Shown here: positions 49,731 to 57,824 of the stretch, piece after piece | How positions within the stretch are numbered: position 1 is the first letter of the stretch | How the letters are laid out: the number at the start of each line of letters is the position of its first letter | From: DAITPV01 sp050692555 | GTDB lineage: Bacteria; Actinomycetota; UBA4738; CALAEC01 | Length of the DNA stretch: 64,000 nucleotides | Direction: 5' to 3' | Assembly (NCBI GenBank): GCA_050692555.1 | Contig: JBOGVS010000014.1 | Coordinates: forward strand, 5,053 to 69,052 | Notes under the pieces: generated by a model | What the model saw: the letters and a program-made list of their open reading frames with translations, nothing else | What the model was told of the DNA's origin: nothing | Database searches by the model: none | Position numbers and translations under genes: made by a program

Positions 49731-50624
49731 ATGGCCGACCTGATGGGGGACTTCGACGGCACGTTCCCGTTCCAGCCGCGGTACGCGCAGGTCGCCGCCG
49801 ATGTCCGGCTCCACTATGTGGAGGAGGGAGCGGGGGAACCGGTCCTCATGCTCCACGGCAACCCCACGTGGAGCTACCTGTACCGCCGGTTCATCCCGCC
49901 GGTCGCCGAGGCGGGTTTCCGGGCCATCGCCGTGGATCACATGGGGTTCGGGCGCTCCGACCGGCCGCCGGGTCACCGCCGGTACACGATGCGCAGCCAC
50001 GTTGACAACCTCCTCGCATTCATCCGGGAGCTGGATCTCCGCGACCTCACGCTGGTGATGCAGGACTGGGGCGGCCCGATCGGGTTCGGAGCGGCGGTGG
50101 AGGAGCCCGACCGGGTGGCCCGGCTGGTGATCATGAATACCGGAGTGGGCGTGTTTCCCTCCGGGACCCCGATGCCCTTCCACGAGCCGTTCCGGACCCG
50201 CGGCTTGGGCGAGATGCTGGGCCTGGGCGCCAACCTGTTCGTCGAGGCGATGTTCGGGGGGATGCGCCCGGAGAGCGCCACCCCGCTGGTGGCCGAGGCC
50301 TACCGGGCCCCGTTCCCCGACTATTACTCCCGAGTGCCCATCCTCGCATTCGCCCGCGACGTCCCCATCGGTCATGAGCACCCCACGGCGGCGTACATGC
50401 ACGAGGTGGCCGAAAATGTCCCGGGGCTGGTGCGGCCCACGCTGGTGGTGTGGGGCATGCAGGACCGAATCTTCCCCCCGATGCTCCTCGAGGTGTGGAG
50501 GAACCTGTACCCGCACGCGGACGTCCTCGAGCTTCCCGAGGCCCGGCACTACCTCCAGGAGGACGAGCCCGAAGCGATCACCGCCCGGCTGGTGGAGTTC
50601 CTCCGGGCGAACCCCCGCTCATAG
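49731..50624 (+). CDS. Alpha/beta hydrolase, haloalkane-dehalogenase-like
   Basis: 297 residues. HGNPTWSYLYRRF contains the oxyanion/halide Asn and Trp of haloalkane dehalogenases. The nucleophile is Asp in VMQDWGGPIGF with the adjacent halide-binding Trp, the acid is Asp in VWGMQDRIFPP, and the base His in EARHYLQEDEPEAI. Asp rather than Ser as nucleophile favours dehalogenase or epoxide-hydrolase activity over esterase. The cap region FHEPFRTRGLGEMLGLGANLFVEAMFGGM is of the dehalogenase type. Natural substrate unknown. Confidence 0.85.
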   Translation: MADLMGDFDGTFPFQPRYAQVAADVRLHYVEEGAGEPVLMLHGNPTWSYLYRRFIPPVAEAGFRAIAVDHMGFGRSDRPPGHRRYTMRSHVDNLLAFIRELDLRDLTLVMQDWGGPIGFGAAVEEPDRVARLVIMNTGVGVFPSGTPMPFHEPFRTRGLGEMLGLGANLFVEAMFGGMRPESATPLVAEAYRAPFPDYYSRVPILAFARDVPIGHEHPTAAYMHEVAENVPGLVRPTLVVWGMQDRIFPPMLLEVWRNLYPHADVLELPEARHYLQEDEPEAITARLVEFLRANPRS

Positions 50625-50637
50625 CGCCTGCTGCACG

Positions 50638-50659
50638 TGCAATGCGTTTGCAGTAAGGT
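50638..50659 (+). promoter_or_regulatory. fur-type gene promoter with putative autoregulatory box
   Basis: TAAGGT (50654-50659), exactly six bases, then ATG 50666. Just upstream TGCAATGCGTTTGCA (50638-50652) is an inverted repeat (TGCAA/TTGCA), with a size and 7-1-7 layout like boxes bound by Fur-family proteins. It would block the promoter. It overlaps a second perfect palindrome TGCACGTGCA. Confidence 0.5.
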
Positions 50660-50665
50660 CTGCCC

Positions 50666-51112
50666 ATGAGTGAGGAGGCCCGATCGGTGGCCGGGATGCT
50701 CAGGGGGCGGGGGTACCGCATCACCCCTCAGCGGGAAGCGATCCTCGAGGAGGTTCTGGCCACCCGGGGCCACATCACCCCGCAGGACGTGGCCCGACGG
50801 GTCCAGCGGCGGATGCCGGCGGTGAACCCCTCCACCGTGTACCGGACCATGACCATGCTGGAAGCGGTGGGGGTGGTGCGTCACGCCCATCTGGAGGGCG
50901 GGGCCGAATACCACCGGACCGACCACGAGGAGCATGTTCACCTCACCTGCTCCCGGTGTGGAGCGGAGGACGACCTGTCGATGGAAGAGGCCGAATCGCT
51001 CAAGGGCGTGATCCGCCGCCATCACGGCTTCCTCCCGGACCTGGCTCATTTCGCCATCTCCGGGCTGTGCGCCTCGTGTCAGCGCGCCGGGCGCGGAAGC
51101 AAGTCCACCTGA
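50666..51112 (+). CDS. Fur-family metal-responsive regulator
   Basis: 148 residues. Winged helix with YRITPQREAILEEVLATRGHITPQDVARRV and VNPSTVYRTMTMLEAVGVVRH. Metal-site residues HAHLEGGAEYHRTDHEEHVHLTC follow, and two CxxC zinc pairs (CSRCG, CASCQ). It could be Fur, Zur, PerR or Nur; the sequence alone does not decide. Leaderless start. The inverted repeat in its own promoter suggests autoregulation. Downstream genes are not metal transporters. Confidence 0.93.
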   Translation: MSEEARSVAGMLRGRGYRITPQREAILEEVLATRGHITPQDVARRVQRRMPAVNPSTVYRTMTMLEAVGVVRHAHLEGGAEYHRTDHEEHVHLTCSRCGAEDDLSMEEAESLKGVIRRHHGFLPDLAHFAISGLCASCQRAGRGSKST

Positions 51113-51134
51113 GGATCAGGAGGCGGGGCGCGGG

Positions 51135-51140
51135 TATCCT
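51135..51140 (+). promoter_or_regulatory. -10 box of zinc-ribbon membrane protein gene, leaderless
   Basis: TATCCT, 7 bases, then ATG at 51148; no Shine-Dalgarno sequence. Confidence 0.4.
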
Positions 51141-51147
51141 CGGCTCC

Positions 51148-51987
51148 ATGGCCATGCCGTGTCCCTCCTGTGGGGTGCCCGTCGACGAGAACGATCGGTT
51201 CTGCGGGCGGTGCGGAGCACAGCTCGGTGAGGCGGTGGCTACCGAAGGTCAGGAGTTCTGCACGGAGTGCGGAGCTCGGCTGGTGGCGGGAGATCGGTAC
51301 TGCCCACGGTGCGGCACGGCCGTGCGGGGATCGCTCACCGAGGAGGTGACCCTCGCCAGCGTCGCCTCCGAAGAAGAAGACTTCATGGCCGGCTGGGACG
51401 ACATCCCCGCCGCGCAGATGTCTGAGGACGCGGCGGTCACGGAGACGATCGCCACGCGAGAGCACGGCGGGGACACTGCCGTGCTCACGCCGCCTCCCGG
51501 TCCTCCCGCGCCCGCCTCGTCCGCTCCTCCGACACCGGCCCATGCCCTCGACCGCAGGCCACCAGCGAACAGCTTCCCGCTCGGGGCGACGTTCGCCCTG
51601 CTGGGAGCGGTGACCGTGATCGTGTCCTCGATCCTGAAGTGGCGCGGGCCGTTCGAAGGAGACTTCCCCAGGGACATCCCCGCAGTGGCGATCCTGGACC
51701 CGCAGGCCACCTCCGGGCTGAACCTGGGTTTGGTCCTGCTGGGGATCGGGACGCTCGGCGCCCTGGTGGCCCTGCTGACCATGGCGGTCCCGTTCCTCAA
51801 GTTCGTCCGAAGGCTGATCGGCCTGGCCACCCTGGCCATCCCGGTCGGCTTCGCCCTTCGGACCGCCGATCCACTCCTGGCCGACGGCCGGATCGGTGAT
51901 CTCCCCACCGCGCTGGGGATCGGGGTGTACGTGGCCGCTGCGGGCGCCGTGACCCAGATGGTCGCCGGACGATGGTTCCGGCGATGA
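51148..51987 (+). CDS. Double zinc-ribbon membrane protein, unknown
   Basis: 279 residues. Two zinc ribbons at the N-terminus (CPSCG...FCGRCG, FCTECG...YCPRCG, about residues 4-52), an acidic and then proline-rich linker, and four membrane helices from FPLGATFALLGAVTVIVSSIL (about 143) to the end. Zinc-ribbon plus membrane layout is common in actinobacteria for proteins of unknown role. It is followed by a related membrane gene after 16 bases. Confidence 0.78.
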   Translation: MAMPCPSCGVPVDENDRFCGRCGAQLGEAVATEGQEFCTECGARLVAGDRYCPRCGTAVRGSLTEEVTLASVASEEEDFMAGWDDIPAAQMSEDAAVTETIATREHGGDTAVLTPPPGPPAPASSAPPTPAHALDRRPPANSFPLGATFALLGAVTVIVSSILKWRGPFEGDFPRDIPAVAILDPQATSGLNLGLVLLGIGTLGALVALLTMAVPFLKFVRRLIGLATLAIPVGFALRTADPLLADGRIGDLPTALGIGVYVAAAGAVTQMVAGRWFRR

Positions 51988-52003
51988 CCGAGGCTTCCCG
52001 CGG

Positions 52004-52507
52004 ATGACCGAACCTCCGATTCCGCTGGCACCGTCCCGATCCTGGAGGCCGGGTGTCCTCGTGACCCTCGCCGGTTCGGGGCTCGCGGCGATCTCCGTCG
52101 CTCTGGCCTGGGGGGTCCAACCGTTCCAGCAGGACGTTGGGCTGTACCCGGTGAGCGTGTCCCTCCCCCGCCTGCTGTTCCGAGAGGCGGGCGGCACCAT
52201 CCCGAACCTTGGGCTCGTGGTCGTGCTCCTGGCGCTCCTCGCCGGGGCGCTGGCCGCGGTCGGCGAGCGTCCCGGGGTCGAGGTGGTGCGAAGGGGGCTG
52301 GGGGTGCTCGTCCTGGGCCTGGTGGCGCTGTTCGGGTTCCGGTACGCGCAGGCCCTCGAAGGCCTGCCACCGCAGCTCGCCTCGTTCCCGGGGGGTCTCC
52401 GAGCCGGGTTCTACTTCGCGCTGGCGGGAGCGGTCCTCACGGTGGTGACGGGGCGACCGCTCCGGTCGCCGAGACCTGCACCTGGGCCCGACGAGCCTTC
52501 GGGTTAG
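52004..52507 (+). CDS. Four-helix membrane protein, unknown
   Basis: 167 residues. Helices VLVTLAGSGLAAISVALAWG, LGLVVVLLALLAGALAAV, GLGVLVLGLVALFGFRYA and AGFYFALAGAVLTVVTG. The spacing and the W-x-x-P-F segment between helices 1 and 2 parallel the membrane part of the preceding protein, so the two are probably diverged paralogues acting together. Its stop overlaps the convergent mutase stop in TTAG. Confidence 0.72.
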   Translation: MTEPPIPLAPSRSWRPGVLVTLAGSGLAAISVALAWGVQPFQQDVGLYPVSVSLPRLLFREAGGTIPNLGLVVVLLALLAGALAAVGERPGVEVVRRGLGVLVLGLVALFGFRYAQALEGLPPQLASFPGGLRAGFYFALAGAVLTVVTGRPLRSPRPAPGPDEPSG

Positions 52508-54156
52508 AACCGCGGGGTCTCGACGTACTCGCCGAACACCTCACGGAGGGTTCCGACGATCTCACCCTCGGTGCAGTAGGCCCGGGCGCAATCCACCAGG
52601 AGCGGCATCAGGTTCTCGGACTCGCTCGTGGCCCCCGCCCGTAGCCGCTCGAGCGCGTGCGCTGCCGCCTTGCCGTCTCGGTCATCGCGGAGGCGTTGGA
52701 CCTCACCGATCTGTGACTCCTCGATCTCCGGCCCGATCTTCAGGAGGTCGATGGGCTTGTCGTGGGGATCGACGTACTCGTTGACTCCCACCTTGATCAG
52801 CCTCCCTTTCTCGAACCGGGTCTGCTCCCGGTACGCGGCGTCCGCGATCTCCGACTGGAACCACCCGCGCTCGATCCCCACCAGGACGCCCTCGAGCATC
52901 GAGCCATTACCCATCTTCTCGATGCGCTGGAAGTACTCCCCCGCCTGGGCCTCGATCTGGTTGGTGAGCGCCTCGACGAAGTAGGAGCCGCCCAGCGGGT
53001 CGATGACGTTGGCCACGCCCGTCTCGTGGGCGATCACCTGCTGGGTGCGCAGGGCGATCTGGGCGGCCTTCTCCGTGGGGAGGGCCAGGACCTCGTCGAG
53101 GGCGTTGGTGTGCAGCGACTGCGTCCCGCCGAGCACCCCTGCCAGCGCCTCGATCGCCGTCCGGACGATGTTGTTCTCCGGCTGCTGAGCAGTGAGCGAG
53201 CACCCGGCGGTCTGAGTGTGGAACCGGAGCCGCCACGACGCCGGGTCCTTGGCCCCGTACCGGTCGCGGGCCCACCGGGCCCAGATCCTCCGGGCGGCCC
53301 GGTACTTGGCGATCTCCTCGAAGAAGTCGATGTGGGCGTTGAAAAAGAACGACAGCTTGGGAGCGAAGCGGTCCACGTCCAGCCCCCGCTGGCTGCCGAG
53401 CTCGACGTAGCTGAACCCGTCGGCCAGGGTGAAGGCCAGCTCCTGCGCGGCCGTGGAGCCGGCCTCCCTGATGTGGTAGCCGGAGACGCTGAGCGGGTGC
53501 CACTTGGGGACCTCCGCGGCGCAGAACTCCAACAGGTCGCCGATCAGCCTGAGGTGGGGACGGGGCGGGAAGATGTACTCCTTCTGGGCGATGTACTCCT
53601 TGAGGATGTCGGTCTGCAGCGTCCCGTCCAGGGTCTTCCAGTCCACGCCCTGACGCTCCGCCGCAGCCAGGAAGAACGCGAAGATCACCACCGCCGGCCC
53701 GCTCATGGTCATCGACGTGCTGATCTCGTCGAGCGGGATGTCCCGGAACAGGGTCTCGAAGTCGGCCAGTGAGTCGGTGGCCACCCCGCACCGGCCCACC
53801 TCTCCCTCCGATCGGGGGTCGTCGGAGTCCCGCCCCATCAGCGTGGGCATGTCGAAGGCCACCGACAGGCCGGTCTGTCCGTGCGACAACAGGTATCGGT
53901 ACCGCTCGTTGGTCTGCTCCGCGCTACCGAACCCGGAGAACTGGCGCATGGTCCACAGCCGGCCGCGGTACATCGAGTGGTAGACACCCCGGGTGTACGG
54001 GTACTCGCCCGGATTCCCGAGGTCGCGCTCCTCGTCGAGGTCCTCCACGTCGTCCCTCGTGTACAGGGGCTCGAGGGGCTCACCGGAGATCGTCTCGAAG
54101 TCCGCGTCGCGCTCGCCCGAGCGGCGGTAGCGGTCCCGCCACTCCTCCCGGTTCAT
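52504..54156 (-). CDS. Methylmalonyl-CoA mutase, large (catalytic) subunit without B12 domain
   Basis: 550 residues. GEYPYTRGVYHSMYRGRLWTMRQFSGFGSAEQTNERYRYLL, GLSVAFDMPTLMGRDSD, ISTSMTMSGPA, HPLSVSGYHIREAGSTAAQELAF, FHTQTAGCSLTAQQPENNIVRTAIEALAGVLGGTQSLHTNALDEVLALPTE are the mutase barrel motifs. The cobalamin-binding domain (DxHxxG) is absent, as in two-subunit archaeal/actinobacterial forms; the small subunit must be encoded elsewhere. It converts methylmalonyl-CoA to succinyl-CoA, or a related acyl-CoA isomer. Coupled to meaB by ATGA. Confidence 0.92.
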   Translation of the reverse strand: MNREEWRDRYRRSGERDADFETISGEPLEPLYTRDDVEDLDEERDLGNPGEYPYTRGVYHSMYRGRLWTMRQFSGFGSAEQTNERYRYLLSHGQTGLSVAFDMPTLMGRDSDDPRSEGEVGRCGVATDSLADFETLFRDIPLDEISTSMTMSGPAVVIFAFFLAAAERQGVDWKTLDGTLQTDILKEYIAQKEYIFPPRPHLRLIGDLLEFCAAEVPKWHPLSVSGYHIREAGSTAAQELAFTLADGFSYVELGSQRGLDVDRFAPKLSFFFNAHIDFFEEIAKYRAARRIWARWARDRYGAKDPASWRLRFHTQTAGCSLTAQQPENNIVRTAIEALAGVLGGTQSLHTNALDEVLALPTEKAAQIALRTQQVIAHETGVANVIDPLGGSYFVEALTNQIEAQAGEYFQRIEKMGNGSMLEGVLVGIERGWFQSEIADAAYREQTRFEKGRLIKVGVNEYVDPHDKPIDLLKIGPEIEESQIGEVQRLRDDRDGKAAAHALERLRAGATSESENLMPLLVDCARAYCTEGEIVGTLREVFGEYVETPRF

Positions 54157-55103
54157 CTCTCCTCCCGAGTCACCGTCTCCACCAGCATATCGGCGGCTTG
54201 GTAGGGGTCCATGTTCCTGGCCACCAGATCGTCGGCCAGCGCTTGGAGGTCACCCTCCTCGAGCCTGGCGGCCACGCGATCCCGGAGACGCACCGAAGCC
54301 ATCTCCTCCACCTCCCGGAGGATCCGGGCCCGGCGCCGGCGGTCCAGCTCTCCGGTGGCCTCCAGGTGCTTGCGGTGCCCCTCGATGGCCTCCCACAGGT
54401 CCTCGATCCCCTCTCCCTCCTGGGCGGAGGTTCGGACCACCGGCGGGGTCCAGTCCATGGCCGGCCCCAGGTGCAGCATGGCCTCCAGGTCCCGCACGGT
54501 CTCCGCGGCGCCGTCCCGGTCCGCCTTGTTGACCACGAACACGTCGGCGATCTCCAGGATCCCGGCCTTGGAGGCCTGCACGGCGTCGCCCCAGCCCGGA
54601 GCCACCACCACCAGCGTGGTGTCGGCGGCGGTGGCCACCTCGACCTCCGCCTGTCCGACCCCCACGGTCTCCACGAGCACCAGGTCGGCGCCGGCGGCGT
54701 CGAGCACCCGGACCGCCTCCGGCGCCGCTAAGGCCAGGCCCCCGAGGTGGCCGCGGGTGGCCATCGACCGGATGAACACGCCCGGATCCGTGGCCGAGGA
54801 CTGCATCCGAAGGCGGTCACCCAGGAGCGCCCCGCCGGTGAACGGCGAGGTGGGATCGATGGCCAGGACGGAGACCGTACGGTCGTGGGCCCGGGCCGCC
54901 TTCACCAGCTCCGCAGCCAGGCTGGACTTCCCCACGCCGGGCGAGCCGGTGAGTCCCACCGTGTACGCCCGTCCGGTCTTCGGATACAGGCCGGCGATCA
55001 GCCCGGGGAGGTCCTCGGAGCCGTCCTCGACCATGGAGATCGCCCGGGCCACGGCGCGCCGCTCCCCGGCGAGCACGCCCTCGACGACCTCCCGGACGTC
55101 CAC
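54153..55103 (-). CDS. meaB: MeaB/ArgK-family GTPase, mutase chaperone
   Basis: 316 residues. P-loop GLTGSPGVGKSSLAAEL, LAIDPTSPFTGGALLGDRLRM, ETVGVGQAEVEVATAADTTLVVVAPG, NKADRDGAAE. It protects and reloads the B12 mutase encoded directly downstream (4-base overlap). GTG 55103 is exactly six bases after a TACGCT box. Confidence 0.94.
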   Translation of the reverse strand: MDVREVVEGVLAGERRAVARAISMVEDGSEDLPGLIAGLYPKTGRAYTVGLTGSPGVGKSSLAAELVKAARAHDRTVSVLAIDPTSPFTGGALLGDRLRMQSSATDPGVFIRSMATRGHLGGLALAAPEAVRVLDAAGADLVLVETVGVGQAEVEVATAADTTLVVVAPGWGDAVQASKAGILEIADVFVVNKADRDGAAETVRDLEAMLHLGPAMDWTPPVVRTSAQEGEGIEDLWEAIEGHRKHLEATGELDRRRRARILREVEEMASVRLRDRVAARLEEGDLQALADDLVARNMDPYQAADMLVETVTREER

Positions 55104-55109
55104 CAGAAG

Positions 55110-55115
55110 AGCGTA
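55110..55115 (-). promoter_or_regulatory. -10 box of meaB-mutase operon, leaderless
   Basis: TACGCT on the minus strand, exactly six bases before the GTG of meaB. Confidence 0.45.
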
Positions 55116-55125
55116 GCAGGGCCCC

Positions 55126-55539
55126 TCAGAGGACCGACAGGAGGCGGTTCAGCCGGGACACCACCTCGGGATGACGCACCAGACCCCGCACCCGGAGGTC
55201 ACCCCGCAGGAGCTTCCGCGTCACCTCGCGGCCCTCGTCGGTCAGGGCGTCGGGGAACCCGAGGCGGAGCGGGGTCGAGCTCAGCTCGGTGAGGGTGGAG
55301 GAATCGGAGCGAACCACCACCTGCGGCCGGCCACGGAGCCCGTTGGAGACCCGAACCCGTTTCGGCGAGAGCCACAGGGTGATGGATGTCTGGGCGTCGG
55401 TGGCCACGATGCCCACCGTCGCCGCCCGCAGCAGCCGGACGCGGTCGGGGTGGGCCTGAAGGTTCCCCTCGATCAGGCCTCCGATCATCGCCGCCAGGCC
55501 GTTCGGCTCCTCGTCGACGTACTCGACCGGGACCGTCAC
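55126..55539 (-). CDS. SCP2-like small protein, uncertain
   Basis: 137 residues. AMIGGLIEGNLQAHPDRVRLLRAAT followed by TLWLSPKRVRVSNGLRGRPQVVVRSDSSTLTELSSTPL and KLLRGDLRVRGLVRHPEVVSRLNRLLSV. The pattern of a nucleotide-free beta sheet ending in LLxGxLxVxG..x..L..L resembles SCP2/sterol-carrier domains. The GTG overlaps the alcohol dehydrogenase stop (GTGA). A clear SCP2 protein is encoded upstream of that gene, so the two may be partners. Function unproven. Confidence 0.62.
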   Translation of the reverse strand: MTVPVEYVDEEPNGLAAMIGGLIEGNLQAHPDRVRLLRAATVGIVATDAQTSITLWLSPKRVRVSNGLRGRPQVVVRSDSSTLTELSSTPLRLGFPDALTDEGREVTRKLLRGDLRVRGLVRHPEVVSRLNRLLSVL

Positions 55540-56576
55540 GGTTTCAGCAGGACCTTGGTGGCCTCCCGACGGTCGAACAGCTCGAAGCCCTTGGGGGCCT
55601 CCTCGAGCGGCAGCGTGTGGGAGATGATCGGGAGCGGATCGATCCTCCCATCGGCCACCGCCTCGAGGGCTTGCTCCCACCAAGACTGGATGGGACAGAT
55701 CCCGCCGAACACGAACGTGAGCATGCGGAACCAGGCGATCCCCAGCTGGAGCTCCGTGGACTCGCTCACGTACCAACCGATCACGCAGATCCGTCCGCCC
55801 CGGCGGACCACCTCCTGGGCGGTCTCGAACGCGGGAACCGAACCCACGGCCTCGATCACCACGTCCGCTCCGCGTCCCTCGGTGTGATCGCCCACCGCGG
55901 TCTGCGCGTTGCGCTCGCCCACGTTGACCGGGGTCAGGCCCAGCCCCTCCACGATGTCCAGCCGGTCCTGCTGCATGTCCAGGACCAGCACCTCGGCCGG
56001 GTCGTGGAGCCGGGCGGCCTGGGCGGCGAAGAACCCCACGGGCCCGGCGCCGACCACCGCTACCGTGTCTCCCGGCTCGATCCCCGCGATGGCGGCCGCG
56101 TAGTAGCCGGTGGTGAGGACGTCCCCCAGGAACAGGGCCCGCTCGTCCTCGATGCCGTCGGGGATCTTCAGGAGGTTCCGGTCCGCGTTTGGCACCCGGA
56201 GACGCTCCGCGTGGGTCCCTCCCAGGCCCCCGCCGATCTCCCCCGCCCCCAGGTTCCGGAAGTCCTCGCACAGCGAGGTCTGCCCGCGTTTGCAGAACCA
56301 GCAATCTCCACACACGATGTTGAACGGCACCACCACCCGGTCCCCCGGCTGGACCGAGGTGACCTCCGGCCCCACCTCCTCGACCACCCCGGCCCCCTCG
56401 TGACCGAGGACCTCGCCGGGAAGGATCGGGGCCTTGCCGTGATACCAGTGGAGGTCCGACCCGCAGATCGCCGCGGTGGTCAGCCGGATCAGGACGTCGC
56501 CGGGCTCCTCGATCGCCGGCTCGGGGACATCGTCTACCCGGACCTTCCCGATGTCCTCGAAGACGACGGCCCGCAT
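55536..56576 (-). CDS. Zinc-dependent medium-chain alcohol dehydrogenase
   Basis: 346 residues. Catalytic zinc ligands CGSDLHWYHG and GHEGAG.VEEVG; structural zinc cysteines in CGDCWFCKRGQTSLC; NAD site AVVGAGPVGFFAAQAARLHD. The GSDLHWYHG and HAERLRVP segments place it near formaldehyde/sorbitol/threonine-type dehydrogenases. Substrate unknown. It sits between two SCP2-type genes, with a 1-base gap upstream and a 4-base overlap downstream, hinting at a hydrophobic or sterol-like substrate. That is inference. Confidence 0.9.
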   Translation of the reverse strand: MRAVVFEDIGKVRVDDVPEPAIEEPGDVLIRLTTAAICGSDLHWYHGKAPILPGEVLGHEGAGVVEEVGPEVTSVQPGDRVVVPFNIVCGDCWFCKRGQTSLCEDFRNLGAGEIGGGLGGTHAERLRVPNADRNLLKIPDGIEDERALFLGDVLTTGYYAAAIAGIEPGDTVAVVGAGPVGFFAAQAARLHDPAEVLVLDMQQDRLDIVEGLGLTPVNVGERNAQTAVGDHTEGRGADVVIEAVGSVPAFETAQEVVRRGGRICVIGWYVSESTELQLGIAWFRMLTFVFGGICPIQSWWEQALEAVADGRIDPLPIISHTLPLEEAPKGFELFDRREATKVLLKP

Positions 56577-56577
56577 G

Positions 56578-56994
56578 TCACTCGTCGGGGAACTCGGTGG
56601 GAACGCTCTGCGACAGGTTCACCAGCTCGTTGGCGGCCTTGACGTACCGAACAATCGTGGGGAGGTCGCCCTTGAGCTTCAGCTTGCCCTGCATCATGCC
56701 CTTCACCGGGTCCAGCTCCTTGCGGATCACTTCCTTCCACCGGGTGTACGGAGCGCGGATCACGAACCGGGCCTTCTCGCCCTCCTCGGGGCTGACGATC
56801 TTTCCCTCCCGGCAGTCGCCGTGCCACAGATCGAGCCACGCCCACACGTCCTCGGGCACGCCCTTGTCCGGCTCGGCCTCGATCACGTAGGCGACGTCCC
56901 CCTCCCAGGACGCGGCGGCCTCCTTGTACGCGGGGCTGTCGTTGATGCGAGTGACGTACTCCTTCAGCCATTCCTCGCTGGGGAACTGGGGCAT
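56578..56994 (-). CDS. SCP2 sterol-binding-domain protein
   Basis: 138 residues. FPSEEWLKEYVTRINDSPAYKEAAASWEGDVAYVIEAEPDKG, then AWLDLWHGDCREG, APYTRWKEVIRKELDPVKGMMQGKLKLKGDLPTIVRYVKAANELV, the typical SCP2 ending with KLKLKGD. Expected to bind a hydrophobic ligand or present it to the dehydrogenase encoded one base downstream. Start by GAGGAGGGAG before the ATG. Confidence 0.85.
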   Translation of the reverse strand: MPQFPSEEWLKEYVTRINDSPAYKEAAASWEGDVAYVIEAEPDKGVPEDVWAWLDLWHGDCREGKIVSPEEGEKARFVIRAPYTRWKEVIRKELDPVKGMMQGKLKLKGDLPTIVRYVKAANELVNLSQSVPTEFPDE

Positions 56995-57027
56995 GGGTGC
57001 TCCCTCCTCGGTCGGGGGCTAAGGATG

Positions 57028-57813
57028 TCACCTGAGCGCGGCGTCCGCGAGCGCCGGGAGCACCGTGCCGGCCTCGCCGGACACCCGGAGGTCGGCCTCG
57101 ATGAACGTGGGGCCCGTCCCCACCTCGATCACCACGGCCCCGGCCCGCGACGCCGTCTCCGGAAGCTGTGCCGCGGGGAACACCTCGCCGGACGTCCCCA
57201 CCACCAGCATGGCCCGGGCCTCCCGGGCAAGCCGGTCAGCGTGTTCGAAGTCCTGGAGCGCTTCGCCGAACGCCACGAAGTCCGGGCGAGCCGGCCCTCC
57301 GCACTTCGAGCACCGCGGGAGCAGGGAGGCCATGCTGGGGACGAACGCCGTGCGAAGCCCCACGATGGCTCGGTCCAGGTTCGCCACGAACTCGGACCGG
57401 CTCACTCGCTCCCCGTGCCCGCACGCCAGGCAGGACGTGCGCTCGAAGGACCCGTGGACCTCCACCACCCTGCGGCTGCCGGCCTCCTGGTGAAGGCCGT
57501 CCACGTTCTGGGTGATGACCGCGTTGAGCAGCCCGCCCTCCTCCAGGCGGGCCAGCGCCGTGTGCGCCGGGCCCGGCCTGGCCGCGGCGAACACCTTTCG
57601 GAGCTGCGCCAGGAAGTCTGCCAGGGCATCCGGCTTGCTCACCGCCAGACGGGTGATGCCGTCCCAGGTCCCGAAGTCCCGGGGATCGAAACGGTCCCAG
57701 ATCCCCCCGGGATCACGGAACGTGGGGATGCCGGACTCAGCGGAGATCCCGGCCCCGGTGAACGCCACCACGTCCCCGCCGGACAGGACCGCCGCTGCCT
57801 CATCGGTGGCCAC
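57028..57813 (-). CDS. Sir2-family NAD-dependent protein deacylase
   Basis: 261 residues. VAFTGAGISAESGIPTFRDPGGIWDRFDP (NAD motif), TQNVDGLHQEAGS with catalytic His in VVEVHGSFERTSC, zinc pairs CLACG and CSKCGG, VVGTSGEVFPAAQLPETA. Removes acyl groups from lysines; many acyl-CoA enzymes here could be targets. GTG 57813 follows the CPBP stop by 11 bases. Confidence 0.93.
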   Translation of the reverse strand: MATDEAAAVLSGGDVVAFTGAGISAESGIPTFRDPGGIWDRFDPRDFGTWDGITRLAVSKPDALADFLAQLRKVFAAARPGPAHTALARLEEGGLLNAVITQNVDGLHQEAGSRRVVEVHGSFERTSCLACGHGERVSRSEFVANLDRAIVGLRTAFVPSMASLLPRCSKCGGPARPDFVAFGEALQDFEHADRLAREARAMLVVGTSGEVFPAAQLPETASRAGAVVIEVGTGPTFIEADLRVSGEAGTVLPALADAALR

Positions 57814-57824
57814 TGCCCGCCCGG

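Noticed and set aside
52762..54731. Long plus-strand frames opposite the mutase and meaB
   Set aside because: Shadows of two well-identified enzymes; no start signals or motifs.
54157..55125. Cobalamin riboswitch before the B12-dependent mutase operon
   Set aside because: The gap upstream of meaB is only 22 bases and the start looks leaderless, leaving no room for a riboswitch.
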